Source of the DNA: Flavobacteriaceae bacterium
GTDB taxonomy: Bacteria > Bacteroidota > Bacteroidia > Flavobacteriales > Weeksellaceae
Direction of reading: 5' to 3'
NCBI GenBank assembly: GCA_031289875.1
Contig: JAITOO010000201.1
Location: forward strand, 1 to 20,779
Length of the DNA: 20,779 nt
Part shown: positions 1 through 7,199 of the stretch, piece after piece
Layout: each line of letters opens with the position of its first letter
Position numbering within the stretch: position 1 is the stretch's first letter
The notes under the pieces: model-generated
The model's input: only the letters and a program-made list of their open reading frames with translations
What the model was told of the DNA's origin: nothing
Database searches by the model: none
Position numbers and translations under genes: made by a program

Positions 1-8
1 CCATTTTT

Positions 9-185
9 TCACTTTGCCTGCCAATAACACCGCTTGGGAGATTCTATTAACCCTTTGTCTTTCAGCTCTTTCATAGCTTTGTCCACTTCCTTTCGGTCTA
101 ACTTGCTCAATTCAGCTATTTTACCTGCGTTCAGCGATGTGCCTGCCTGCTTCATGGTTTCCAAAACTTTAGATGCCGTATCCAT
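9..185 (-). CDS. Small winged-helix DNA-binding protein (58 aa)
   Basis: The predicted protein is 58 residues, starting at the ATG whose complement is at 183-185. The frame continues upstream to 458, but that part runs antisense through dapD and its promoter and has no family resemblance. The sequence has the pattern of a single winged helix: a first helix (about residues 2-14), a second helix after ASLNAGKIAELS-like residues (18-27), a recognition helix rich in Lys, Asp and Glu (29-45), then a GLIESPKRCYW wing near the C-terminus. Such minimal MarR/ArsR-like proteins are common in Bacteroidota; their targets are not known to me. It diverges from dapD, with 76 bp between the two starts. A near-consensus -7 box (TATATTTA) lies at 213-220 on this strand. 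The fold call is from pattern only; the function is unassigned. Confidence 0.7.
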   Translation of the reverse strand: MDTASKVLETMKQAGTSLNAGKIAELSKLDRKEVDKAMKELKDKGLIESPKRCYWQAK

Positions 186-212
186 AATTTTCGTTTTTAT
201 TGAATTTGACTC

Positions 213-220
213 TAAATATA
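213..220 (-). promoter_or_regulatory. Possible -7 box for the winged-helix gene
   Basis: On the minus strand the sequence reads TATATTTA, one mismatch from TAnnTTTG. Its last base is 28 nt before the start at 185. No convincing -33 element was found. Confidence 0.35.
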
Positions 221-233
221 CAACTTTAATTTT

Positions 234-241
234 TAACTTTG
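234..241 (+). promoter_or_regulatory. -7 box of the dapD promoter
   Basis: TAACTTTG is a perfect match to the Bacteroidota -7 consensus TAnnTTTG and ends 21 nt before the dapD ATG. A TTTG at 205-208 could be the -33 element, although the 25-nt spacer is slightly longer than usual. The leader is A-rich (run of As at 254-262) with no Shine-Dalgarno, as is typical for this phylum. Confidence 0.65.
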
Positions 242-261
242 CTTCTTGAACGTAAAAAAAA

Positions 262-1080
262 ATGAAGAATTTACAAAATACTATAGAAAAAATTTGGAAT
301 GACAGAACGCTCCTCTCGGAGGGAAAATCCCACACCTCTATCAAAGAGGTTATTAACCTGTTGGATAACGGAAAGTTACGTGTTGCCGAGCCGTTGGGAG
401 ACGGAAAATGGCAGGTAAATGAATGGGTCAAAAAAGCCGTTGTGCTGTATTTCCCCATTCAAAATATGGAGACTTTCGAGGTCGGTATTTTTGAATATCA
501 CGACAAGATTCCCTTGAAAAGAAACTATGCCGCCAAAGGTGTGCGCGTAGTTCCCGGCGCCGTTGCCAGAAAGGGCGCATACATTTCGAAAGGCGTAATT
601 TTAATGCCGTCTTATGTGAACATCGGGGCATACGTGGACGAGGGAACAATGGTGGACACTTGGGCAACTGTCGGAAGTTGCGCACAAATAGGAAAGAATG
701 TTCATTTGAGCGGCGGCGTAGGGATTGGCGGAGTGCTTGAACCTTTGCAAGCTGCGCCTGTCATCATCGAAGACAACTGTTTTATCGGCTCGCGGTGCAT
801 CATTGTGGAGGGTGTTCACGTCGGCGAAGAAGCCGTTGTGGGTGCAAATGTTGCGCTGACCGCCTCGACAAAAATCATAGACGTGTCGGGAGAAACGCCT
901 GTCGAATACAAAGGTTATGTGCCTCCGCGTTCGGTAGTAATTCCGGGTTCGATTACCAAAAAATTTCCTGCGGGAGAATACAATGTAAACTGCGCATTGA
1001 TTATCGGCAAGAGACAAGCAAGCACTGACAAGAAAACCTCTCTCAATGAGGCTTTGAGAGAACATAACGTATCTATTTAA
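262..1080 (+). CDS. dapD: 2,3,4,5-tetrahydropyridine-2,6-dicarboxylate N-succinyltransferase
   Basis: DapD transfers succinyl from succinyl-CoA to tetrahydrodipicolinate in the succinylase branch of the lysine/meso-diaminopimelate pathway, feeding peptidoglycan and lysine synthesis in the cytoplasm. The 272-residue length matches E. coli DapD (274). An N-terminal helical domain (about 1-95) is followed by a left-handed beta-helix of imperfect hexapeptide repeats from RVVPGAVARKGAYI (about 95) to about 230. It includes the family hallmarks PSYVNIGAYVDEGTMVDTWA and GSCAQIGKNVHLSGGVGIGG. The C-terminus carries the short strands expected of the trimer. The start is the ATG 21 nt after a perfect -7 box. 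The glycosyltransferase gene follows after 13 bp and probably shares the transcript. Confidence 0.97.
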   Translation: MKNLQNTIEKIWNDRTLLSEGKSHTSIKEVINLLDNGKLRVAEPLGDGKWQVNEWVKKAVVLYFPIQNMETFEVGIFEYHDKIPLKRNYAAKGVRVVPGAVARKGAYISKGVILMPSYVNIGAYVDEGTMVDTWATVGSCAQIGKNVHLSGGVGIGGVLEPLQAAPVIIEDNCFIGSRCIIVEGVHVGEEAVVGANVALTASTKIIDVSGETPVEYKGYVPPRSVVIPGSITKKFPAGEYNVNCALIIGKRQASTDKKTSLNEALREHNVSI

Positions 1081-1093
1081 ACCTTAATTTGTT

Positions 1094-2173
1094 TTGAAAG
1101 CGCTGATTATCCAAAATAAGGAAGCAGGGGAAATTTTAGCTTCGAGCGTGATAGCCAACAACTTGAAGAAAATTTATCCCGATATTAAAATTGATTTCTT
1201 GTGCTACAAAAAGTCCATCGGGCTGTTGCAGAAAAATCCGAATATTGACCGCATCTTCACTATCAACAGCCGAAATTTGTATTCTTTTCTCACTATCTTT
1301 CTTGTTTACAAATACATCAAGCTGATACGAAGCGAAAAATACGATATTCTGATTGATCCTTATCAGCATTTGAGCAGTGCGGTTCTTTCGCTCTTTTCAA
1401 AGGTAAAAAAACGGTACAGTTTCAATCACCGATTTTTTGGAAAATGTTATGATTCGTTGATTCCCAAAGTGATAAAGCCTGTTACGCAGACCTGCAATTT
1501 GCTTGAAAACCGATTGAATTTGTTGCAGCCGTTTTTGAAAGACAATCCTGTACCGCTGAATCCTCAGACGAAAATTTACCTGACCGAAGATGAAATTCAA
1601 GACGCGGGCGAAAAACTTGCAGAAGCAGGAATCCGCCTGAAAAGACCTGTCATCATGCTGGGAGTGCTGGGTTCGTCCGTCCACAAAACTTGGACTTTGG
1701 GAAATATGGCTAAGTTGATAGACTTCATTTGGCTCAACTGCCGCGCCGATTTACTGTTGAATTATCTGCCCAATCAGAAAGAAAATGTACAGAACCTGCT
1801 GTCTCTGCTCAACACAACGACCAAAGTTTACACGCAGCCCGTCGGAAACAGCATTCGGGAGTTTTCTGCCATCATGAAAAACTGTACGTTGTACATCGGA
1901 AACGAAGGGCGCGGGGTTATCATCTCCAAAGCTTTGCAGAAACCGACTTTTACCATTTTTGCTCCCTATACGCTTCGTCGGGAGATTGCCTGCTTTGAAA
2001 ACACCCCTCTGCACCGCAGCGTGCATTTACAGGATTATCTGCCCAATTTGTTCCGAGATTTCGATCCGATAGACTTGTACAAAGATTCGTCCAAATTCTA
2101 TTTGATGCTCTCTCCCGATTTTGTGATGATGAAGCTCAAACCCTTTTTGGAAGAACATTTATCTGTTTTTTAA
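1094..2173 (+). CDS. Glycosyltransferase family 9 (heptosyltransferase-like)
   Basis: This 359-residue protein has the two-domain GT-B layout of family 9, the ADP-heptose:LPS heptosyltransferase family, and probably adds a sugar to LPS core at the inner face of the inner membrane. The N-terminus KALIIQNKEAGEI is the first beta strand and loop of the acceptor domain. The donor domain contains TWTLGNMAKLIDF (about 200-212) and IGNEGRGVIISKALQKPTF (about 268-286). The usual family motif there is roughly NDSGxxHxAAAxxKP; here Asp is Glu and His is Ile, so donor chemistry may differ. The start is TTG: there is no ATG before about residue 205 and the first residues are needed for the fold. No promoter was seen in the 13-bp gap after dapD, so it is likely cotranscribed. 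The 3' end overlaps the convergent DUF423 gene by 15 bp. Family assignment is firm; the sugar is unknown. Confidence 0.88.
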   Translation: MKALIIQNKEAGEILASSVIANNLKKIYPDIKIDFLCYKKSIGLLQKNPNIDRIFTINSRNLYSFLTIFLVYKYIKLIRSEKYDILIDPYQHLSSAVLSLFSKVKKRYSFNHRFFGKCYDSLIPKVIKPVTQTCNLLENRLNLLQPFLKDNPVPLNPQTKIYLTEDEIQDAGEKLAEAGIRLKRPVIMLGVLGSSVHKTWTLGNMAKLIDFIWLNCRADLLLNYLPNQKENVQNLLSLLNTTTKVYTQPVGNSIREFSAIMKNCTLYIGNEGRGVIISKALQKPTFTIFAPYTLRREIACFENTPLHRSVHLQDYLPNLFRDFDPIDLYKDSSKFYLMLSPDFVMMKLKPFLEEHLSVF

Positions 2174-2545
2174 GAAATACAACAACAGACAGCCCCAACC
2201 GATAATCATAAACGCTCCACCGATGGGGGTTACGGGTCCCAAAAACCGCAGATTTACACCCCAATATTGGGCAAAAGAGAGAAAATAAATGCTGACGGAA
2301 AATAAAAACGTCCCGATAATCATTCCCCCGCCTGCCCATTTTTCCAAACTTGTGGAAAACGACAGAGAAAAACCTATAATCAGCAGAGTTAAAGCATGAT
2401 ACATTTGATAACGAACGCCTGTTTCAAAACTTGCGAGTTTGCTGTATTGGATTAAAATTCCTTTTAAAGCGTGTGCGCCGAATGCTCCCAAAATCACGGA
2501 AACCAAGCCGTAAAGCGCACCGAATATCAGTACCGTATTTTTCAT
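2159..2545 (-). CDS. DUF423 family small inner-membrane protein
   Basis: A 128-residue hydrophobic protein of the DUF423 (YgdD-like) family with about four membrane segments (residues 5-25, about 45-65, about 70-92, about 100-125). Family features seen are LGAFGAHALKG near residue 20, the FETGVRYQMYHAL segment in the middle, and the PVTPIGGAFMIIGW segment near the C-terminus. The biochemical role of the family is not established. The start is an ATG at 2543-2545, and a perfect -7 box on the minus strand (2559-2566) ends 14 nt upstream, so it is transcribed apart from nth. Its last codons lie on the opposite strand of the end of the glycosyltransferase gene. Confidence 0.93.
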   Translation of the reverse strand: MKNTVLIFGALYGLVSVILGAFGAHALKGILIQYSKLASFETGVRYQMYHALTLLIIGFSLSFSTSLEKWAGGGMIIGTFLFSVSIYFLSFAQYWGVNLRFLGPVTPIGGAFMIIGWGCLLLYFLKNR

Positions 2546-2558
2546 TTTGCTTTTGGTT

Positions 2559-2566
2559 CAAAGATA
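2559..2566 (-). promoter_or_regulatory. -7 box of the DUF423 gene promoter
   Basis: The minus strand reads TATCTTTG, a perfect TAnnTTTG, ending 14 nt before the ATG at 2545. No clear -33 element was found. It sits in the short gap between nth and the DUF423 gene, which indicates separate transcription. Confidence 0.6.
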
Positions 2567-2598
2567 TTGATTTTTTCAATCAGGAATAAAAAACGTTA

Positions 2599-3249
2599 TC
2601 ATTTTTTCAAATTTTCAAATTGAGAATCCCTGCTTAAAACCTGTCTTGTGATAAAATCCTTTTCCTCGCTGCGCCCGCGTGCAGGAGAATATTCCCGTCC
2701 ATAATAAATAATCTGCAAATGCAGCCGATTCCATAATTCTTTGGAAAATAATCTTTTAGCATCTTTTTCGGTTTGCTTGACATTTTTTCCTTCGGATAGT
2801 CCCCAAAGTTTCATCAGGCGGTGAATGTGCGTATCTACAGGAAAAGCAGGCTCTCCGAAGCCTTGGCTCATCACTACGGAAGCGGTTTTGTGTCCTACGC
2901 CGGGCAACGCTTCCAGTTCTTCATAGGTTGAGGGAACTTCGCCGTTGTATTTTTCGACCAGAATTTTCGCCAAGTTGTGGATATTTTTGGATTTAGTATT
3001 GGACAAACCAATTTCCTTGATGTATTCTTTGATTTCCCAATCGGGAAGTTCCGCCATTTTAAAGGCATTCGGAGCGGTGCGGAACAGGGCAGTCGTTACC
3101 TGATTAACTTTCTTGTCCGTCGTTTGTGCCGAAAGCAGAACGGAAATCAGCAGCGTGAAAATATCGCTGTGTTTCAGTGGAATAGGCGGATTTGGATAGA
3201 GCTTGTCTAACTCTTTTATGATATACTGTACTTTTTCTTTTTGTGTCAT
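2599..3249 (-). CDS. nth: Endonuclease III (DNA glycosylase/AP lyase), cysteine-free
   Basis: Nth removes oxidised pyrimidines and cleaves the abasic site in base-excision repair. The 216-residue protein keeps the helix-hairpin-helix ALPGVGHKTA with the catalytic Lys at 121 and the catalytic Asp at 139 in FPVDTHI, matching E. coli Lys120 and Asp138. The substrate-pocket region LLISVLLSAQTTDKKVN is also present. The C-terminal loop that normally holds four cysteines for a [4Fe-4S] cluster instead reads GREYSPARGRSEEKDF; the whole protein contains no cysteine. The ATG at 3249 is preferred over a TTG at 3264, which would nearly abut the araC stop; from the ATG the gap to araC is 16 bp. It probably shares the araC transcript, since no -7 box lies between them. 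Confidence 0.95.
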   Translation of the reverse strand: MTQKEKVQYIIKELDKLYPNPPIPLKHSDIFTLLISVLLSAQTTDKKVNQVTTALFRTAPNAFKMAELPDWEIKEYIKEIGLSNTKSKNIHNLAKILVEKYNGEVPSTYEELEALPGVGHKTASVVMSQGFGEPAFPVDTHIHRLMKLWGLSEGKNVKQTEKDAKRLFSKELWNRLHLQIIYYGREYSPARGRSEEKDFITRQVLSRDSQFENLKK

Positions 3250-3265
3250 GATTTTAATCGGCAAA

Positions 3266-4132
3266 CTATTTCAAACTCCATTGTTTCGGAGTGATGCCGT
3301 ATTTTTTTTTAAATGCTTCGATGAAATGACTCGGATTTTCGTAGCCCAAATCGTACGCAATTTCCTGAACCTGTTTTACTTTCAAGTCAAGTTTTTCCTT
3401 GCCCATTTCTAATTTGGTATCCAAAATGAAACCGGAAATCGTCTTGCCGAAATATTTCTTGAAACCTTCTTTGATTTTGTATTCGCTCAAATGAATTTCT
3501 TCCGATAACTCTTTCAAAGACGGAGAGTTCGCAATATTTTCAACCAAAATTTCCTTGATTTGATTGAGCTGGGCAATAAACTTTTCATCTTTGATAACGG
3601 ATTGATTTTCATTGTTATTGGAATGAGAGAAATATTGAATCAGCAATTCATTCAATTTCAACGCAATATACATTTCTTCCAAATCAGGGTCTAAAAAATC
3701 GTCTTCCATTTGGGAAATGACCATTTTTTCAGCCGTGCTCAGGCTTTTTTCCTTATGAACTTCCTGATTATCAGCTTCTGACAAAAAAGAAAGTTTACTT
3801 TTGTACGACACAAAAATTTCTTCCAACTTTTGAATCGTAATCACAAAAATTACGAGTTTTGATTTTTTTGCAAGACTAATATTAATCGGTATATCTATCT
3901 CAGGATGAAACAGTAACAGTGAATTTCCTTCTTTTATCAAGTAGGGATTTCTATTTTCAAAATGAAAAGTTGCGCCGCCTTTGGTGCAAAAATAAAACTG
4001 CACAAACCGTTTCCCGACGGGCTTTGAAATGGTGTCGGTCTGGGCGGTATAATTATCTATCTGAGCAAAATAGAGGTCTCTGCCAATTTTACTCTCCCGA
4101 ATTCTGCTTTTAAAGGTATTTTTTAAATCCAT
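3266..4132 (-). CDS. AraC/XylS-family transcriptional regulator
   Basis: This 288-residue protein has a C-terminal AraC-type double helix-turn-helix domain (about 190-288). It contains NSPSLKELSEEIHLSEYKIKEGFKKYFG in the first helix-turn-helix region and VQEIAYDLGYENPSHFIEAFKKKYGITPKQW as the signature second one. The N-terminal 180 residues are poorly conserved, with a cupin-like strand pattern (FVQFYFCTKGGATFHFENR, EGNSLLLFHPE), and probably sense a ligand not identifiable here. The ATG at 4132 is chosen; a TTG two codons upstream is less likely. It is divergent from hemA across a 171-bp gap that holds an 11-bp direct repeat at 20-bp spacing in front of the hemA -7 box. The likely role is activation of hemA, possibly with autoregulation; this is inference from position. 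Confidence 0.93.
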   Translation of the reverse strand: MDLKNTFKSRIRESKIGRDLYFAQIDNYTAQTDTISKPVGKRFVQFYFCTKGGATFHFENRNPYLIKEGNSLLLFHPEIDIPINISLAKKSKLVIFVITIQKLEEIFVSYKSKLSFLSEADNQEVHKEKSLSTAEKMVISQMEDDFLDPDLEEMYIALKLNELLIQYFSHSNNNENQSVIKDEKFIAQLNQIKEILVENIANSPSLKELSEEIHLSEYKIKEGFKKYFGKTISGFILDTKLEMGKEKLDLKVKQVQEIAYDLGYENPSHFIEAFKKKYGITPKQWSLK

Positions 4133-4188
4133 ATTCAACTGCCTGATAATCTATTAATAACCTTTGTTTTTCAGTATTTTTCATCAAT

Positions 4189-4196
4189 CGAAATTA
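4189..4196 (-). promoter_or_regulatory. Weak candidate -7 box for araC-nth
   Basis: The minus strand reads TAATTTCG, one mismatch from TAnnTTTG, 57 nt upstream of the araC ATG. It is the best candidate found in the divergent region for the leftward transcript, but not strong. Confidence 0.25.
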
Positions 4197-4235
4197 TTAT
4201 TTGTAATCATTCTAAAATACAGATTTACTGCTTTC

Positions 4236-4266
4236 ATAGGTATTTTTTTGTAAATATAGGTATTTT
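4236..4266 (+). promoter_or_regulatory. Direct repeat, candidate AraC-type operator for hemA
   Basis: ATAGGTATTTT occurs at 4236-4246 and again, identically, at 4256-4266, exactly 20 bp apart, about two helical turns. The proximal copy ends 17 bp before the hemA -7 box and so covers the -33 region. AraC-family activators commonly bind two direct half-sites about 21 bp apart at this position. The divergent araC gene is the obvious candidate for the binding protein. Confidence 0.6.
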
Positions 4267-4283
4267 CTCCTTTTTAGTCGCAA

Positions 4284-4291
4284 TATATTTG
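4284..4291 (+). promoter_or_regulatory. -7 box of the hemA promoter (decides the start)
   Basis: TATATTTG is a perfect TAnnTTTG and ends 13 nt before the ATG at 4304. A TTG start at 4289 in the same frame lies inside this box, so it cannot be used from this promoter. No good -33 TTTG is present, fitting an activator-dependent promoter. Confidence 0.65.
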
Positions 4292-4303
4292 TCAGATAAA
4301 ATC

Positions 4304-5563
4304 ATGAAAGAAGCAGGAAATAATAAAAAACGGAAATTTTTTGCGATAAGCCTCAGCTACGAAAAAGCAAATGCCGAAATTCGTGGCAAATTTACTTTCT
4401 TTCCCGAATTTATCGAAAGTTTTGCCCAAACAGTTCGGGAAATTTTGCCTGACACCAAAATTTTCGTTCTTTCCACCTGCAACCGTACCGAATTATACGC
4501 TCAAACAGCTGATATTGAAAGTATTATAAATATTTACTGCAAACAAATCAACGTTTCTCCCGAACAATTCAGACAATACATTAATATTTTTGAAGAAAAT
4601 GAAGCCCTGAGACATTTTCTCCGTGTTTCCTGCGGTCTGGAAAGCCAAATTTTGGGAGATTTTGAAATCATCTCGCAGGTAAAAGTCTGGTTTAAAAGAT
4701 TTAAGAAAACAGGAACGACCGGCGCTTTTTTGGAACGGTTGGTGAATATGGGGATTCAGACCTCCAAAAAAATCAAAAGTTCTACGGCTTTGAGCAACGG
4801 AGCAACGTCTGTCTCTTACGCCGCTGTGAATTATATTTTGAAAAACTGTGCCGACCTTTCGCACAAAAAAATAACCTTGATAGGAACGGGAAAAATCGGA
4901 AACAACACTTGCAGAAATTTATTAAAACACATTGAAAATCCAAATATTACACTGATTAACCGCACGCTTTCCAAAGCTCAGGAAATGGCTGAGAGATTAG
5001 GCTTGCAGCATCAAGATTTTTCTCAATTATATTCGGTAATTAATGACTCTGATGTAGTCATCGTGGCAACGGGTGCACCGCAATCCATTATCCGCAAAGA
5101 AAATATTACTACGCAAAAACCTTTGATTTTGATAGATTTGTCCGTTCCGGAAAATGTTTCTCACGACGTTAAGGAGCTGAAAAACATAACTTTGCTAAAT
5201 GTAGATGACTTATCCAAGACGATTAACGAAACTTTCCGGTTACGAAGCAGCGAAATTCCAAAAGCAGAAAAAATCATCGAAGAAATGTTGAAAGAATTTA
5301 ATATTTGGCGGCAAAACAGAAAATATGTTCCTGTTATTCATGCTTTTAAATCTGATTTGGAAAGAATCAAGGAATATCAAATTAAAACTTTGAAAAAATC
5401 GCAAAAAGAAATTTCTGAAAGCGAGCAAATCTTGTCCGACAAAATTGCCCAAAAAATCACAAACCGCCTTGCCGATTATTTGATTGAAAATCCGGACAAA
5501 GCAGAAGTAACCATAGACTTGTTCAAAGAAATGTTTCAATTACAGGTAGCGGAACAGCGATGA
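4304..5563 (+). CDS. hemA: Glutamyl-tRNA reductase
   Basis: HemA reduces glutamyl-tRNA(Glu) with NADPH to glutamate-1-semialdehyde, the first committed step of C5-pathway tetrapyrrole (haem) synthesis. The 419-residue length equals the E. coli enzyme (418). The catalytic Cys is residue 59 in LSTCNRTELY. GLESQILGDFEIISQVK (about 109-125) is the family motif, with GDFEI in place of the more common GExQI. ITLIGTGKIGN (about 190) is the NADPH Rossmann loop. The C-terminal helical dimerisation region runs to the end and is rich in Lys and Glu. The ATG at 4304 is set by the -7 box. No other haem gene follows it: the next gene is a dipeptidase 226 bp away. The upstream direct repeat and divergent araC suggest regulated expression. 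Confidence 0.96.
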   Translation: MKEAGNNKKRKFFAISLSYEKANAEIRGKFTFFPEFIESFAQTVREILPDTKIFVLSTCNRTELYAQTADIESIINIYCKQINVSPEQFRQYINIFEENEALRHFLRVSCGLESQILGDFEIISQVKVWFKRFKKTGTTGAFLERLVNMGIQTSKKIKSSTALSNGATSVSYAAVNYILKNCADLSHKKITLIGTGKIGNNTCRNLLKHIENPNITLINRTLSKAQEMAERLGLQHQDFSQLYSVINDSDVVIVATGAPQSIIRKENITTQKPLILIDLSVPENVSHDVKELKNITLLNVDDLSKTINETFRLRSSEIPKAEKIIEEMLKEFNIWRQNRKYVPVIHAFKSDLERIKEYQIKTLKKSQKEISESEQILSDKIAQKITNRLADYLIENPDKAEVTIDLFKEMFQLQVAEQR

Positions 5564-5605
5564 TTTTTAGAATTAATAACCCATAAAAAATTGTTTTTAT
5601 CTCTA

Positions 5606-5695
5606 AGGGCAAGCCGTTAGGTTTGCGACCTCTACTTTTCGAGCCGACGTGGTATTTATCATTCTACCGAGCGATAATCCCTATGGGATTTTTTT
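5606..5695. repeat. REP-like intergenic element with hairpin
   Basis: Between hemA and the dipeptidase, a less AT-rich stretch begins around CTAAGGGCAAGC and ends in the perfect hairpin AATCCC-TAT-GGGATT (5676-5690) followed by seven Ts. It looks like the short interspersed CCCTAyGGG elements I recall from Flavobacteriia genomes; that family link is from memory and untested. The hairpin plus T-run could also terminate the hemA transcript. Only one copy was seen in this window. The rest of 5564-5789 holds the dipeptidase promoter and nothing else recognised. Confidence 0.4.
5676..5695 (+). terminator. Candidate intrinsic terminator after hemA
   Basis: A six-bp stem AATCCC/GGGATT with a TAT loop is followed by an uninterrupted run of Ts to 5695. 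The stem is short, and the site is 113 nt after the hemA stop. Confidence 0.45.
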
Positions 5696-5759
5696 ATTGT
5701 TTGTCATAATTTGTTTATTTTTCATCCCTTAAATAATTAGATGGAAATAGAAAAATCCG

Positions 5760-5767
5760 TACTTTTG
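5760..5767 (+). promoter_or_regulatory. -7 box of the dipeptidase promoter
   Basis: TACTTTTG is a perfect TAnnTTTG, ending 23 nt before the ATG at 5790. No convincing -33 element was found. Confidence 0.6.
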
Positions 5768-5789
5768 CTTTCCAAATTTAAAAATTTAA

Positions 5790-7175
5790 ATGTACAAAAC
5801 ACACCAATATCAAGAAGAAAACAAACAGCGATTTTTAGACGAACTCTTCGAGTTGCTGCGCATTCCGTCTGTCAGTGCAGATTCCGCCTATGCAAAAGAC
5901 GTGAAAACCTGCGCCGAAAGCGTTGCGGAAAATTTGAAAAAATCAGGACTGGAAAATGTCGAAATCTGCCCTACACAAGGAAATCCAATTGTTTTTGGAG
6001 AAAAAATCATCGACAAAAATTTGCCGACGATTCTCGTTTACGGACATTACGACGTGCAGCCCGCCGACCCGCTCGAACTCTGGGAAACTGAACCCTTTGA
6101 GCCTGTCATCAAAAAAACGGAACTCCACCCCGACGGCGCAATTTTCGCCAGAGGCTCGGCAGACGACAAAGGTCAGTTTTTCATGCACGTAAAAGCATTG
6201 GAATCAATGATCAACACGCAATCTCTGCCCTGCAATGTCAAAGTTGTCATTGAAGGAGAAGAAGAAGTCGGCTCGATACATTTGGGCGGATTTTTAGAAG
6301 AAAACAAGGAAAAACTCGCTTGCGACGTGGTCGTGATTTCCGATACGCATATTTTCTCCAACAGCGTCCCGACCGTTACCACAGGCTTGCGCGGTCTCTG
6401 CTACGTAGAGGTAGAAGTAACGGGCGCAAACCGCGACCTGCACTCAGGCTTGTACGGCGGCGGCGTGCCGAATCCGATTAACATTCTGTCAAAAATGATA
6501 GCTTCGTTGATTGACGACGACGGAAAAATTACCATTAAAGGTTTTTACGACAAAGTCGAAGAATTGTCTGCCAATGACCGAAAAGAACTCAACAAATTAC
6601 CTTTCGACGAAGAAACTTACAAAAAATCTATCGGTTTGAGAGAGATTCAGGGAGAGAAAGGCTACAACACGCTCGAAAGAACCTCAATCCGCCCGACATT
6701 AGACGTAAACGGCATTTGGGGCGGCTACACGGGCGAGGGTGCAAAAACCGTGATTCCGTCCAAAGCACACGCCAAAATTTCCATGCGATTAGTTCCCGAT
6801 CAAGACACGGAAGAGATTAAACGCTTATTTACAGAACATTTCACATCTATTGCCCCGAAAAGCGTAACGGTGAAAGTAACTCCTCATCACGGCGGAAATG
6901 CTTATGTACTGCCGTCTTCCGATTCAGGCTATATTGCGGCGAAAAAAGCGATGGACAAAACTTTTGGAAAGGAAACGCTTCCATACCGCACGGGCGGCAG
7001 CATTCCGATTGTTTCACTGTTTGAGAAAACACTGGGTGCAAAATCCGTGTTGATGGGCTTTGGTTTGGATACGGACGCAATCCATTCTCCAAATGAACAT
7101 TACGGTTTGTTCAATTTCTACAAAGGTATTGAGACGATTCCGTATTTCTTTCAATATTACGTAGATGGAAAATAA
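5790..7175 (+). CDS. M20-family metallodipeptidase
   Basis: This 461-residue cytoplasmic enzyme belongs to the M20 peptidase family (CNDP/carnosinase-like dipeptidases) and is expected to hydrolyse dipeptides using two zinc ions. The metal and catalytic residues are all visible: His86 and Asp88 in VYGHYDVQP, Asp125/Asp126 in RGSADDKGQ, Glu158 and Glu159 in EGEEEVGS, Asp185 in VISDTHI and His432 in DAIHSPNEHYG. The dimerisation/lid domain is inserted at about 200-370 and contains RDLHSGLYGG. No signal peptide is present. It has its own promoter and a weak terminator, so it is probably monocistronic. Substrate preference cannot be read from sequence. Confidence 0.95.
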   Translation: MYKTHQYQEENKQRFLDELFELLRIPSVSADSAYAKDVKTCAESVAENLKKSGLENVEICPTQGNPIVFGEKIIDKNLPTILVYGHYDVQPADPLELWETEPFEPVIKKTELHPDGAIFARGSADDKGQFFMHVKALESMINTQSLPCNVKVVIEGEEEVGSIHLGGFLEENKEKLACDVVVISDTHIFSNSVPTVTTGLRGLCYVEVEVTGANRDLHSGLYGGGVPNPINILSKMIASLIDDDGKITIKGFYDKVEELSANDRKELNKLPFDEETYKKSIGLREIQGEKGYNTLERTSIRPTLDVNGIWGGYTGEGAKTVIPSKAHAKISMRLVPDQDTEEIKRLFTEHFTSIAPKSVTVKVTPHHGGNAYVLPSSDSGYIAAKKAMDKTFGKETLPYRTGGSIPIVSLFEKTLGAKSVLMGFGLDTDAIHSPNEHYGLFNFYKGIETIPYFFQYYVDGK

Positions 7176-7199
7176 TCTTTCATTTTTGAATAAACTGAT

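Noticed and set aside
186..458. N-terminal extension of the winged-helix protein
   Set aside because: Runs antisense through the dapD start and promoter; the winged-helix domain is complete without it.
601..1065. 154-codon open frame on the minus strand
   Set aside because: Antisense to the dapD beta-helix, whose regular repeats keep the opposite frame open.
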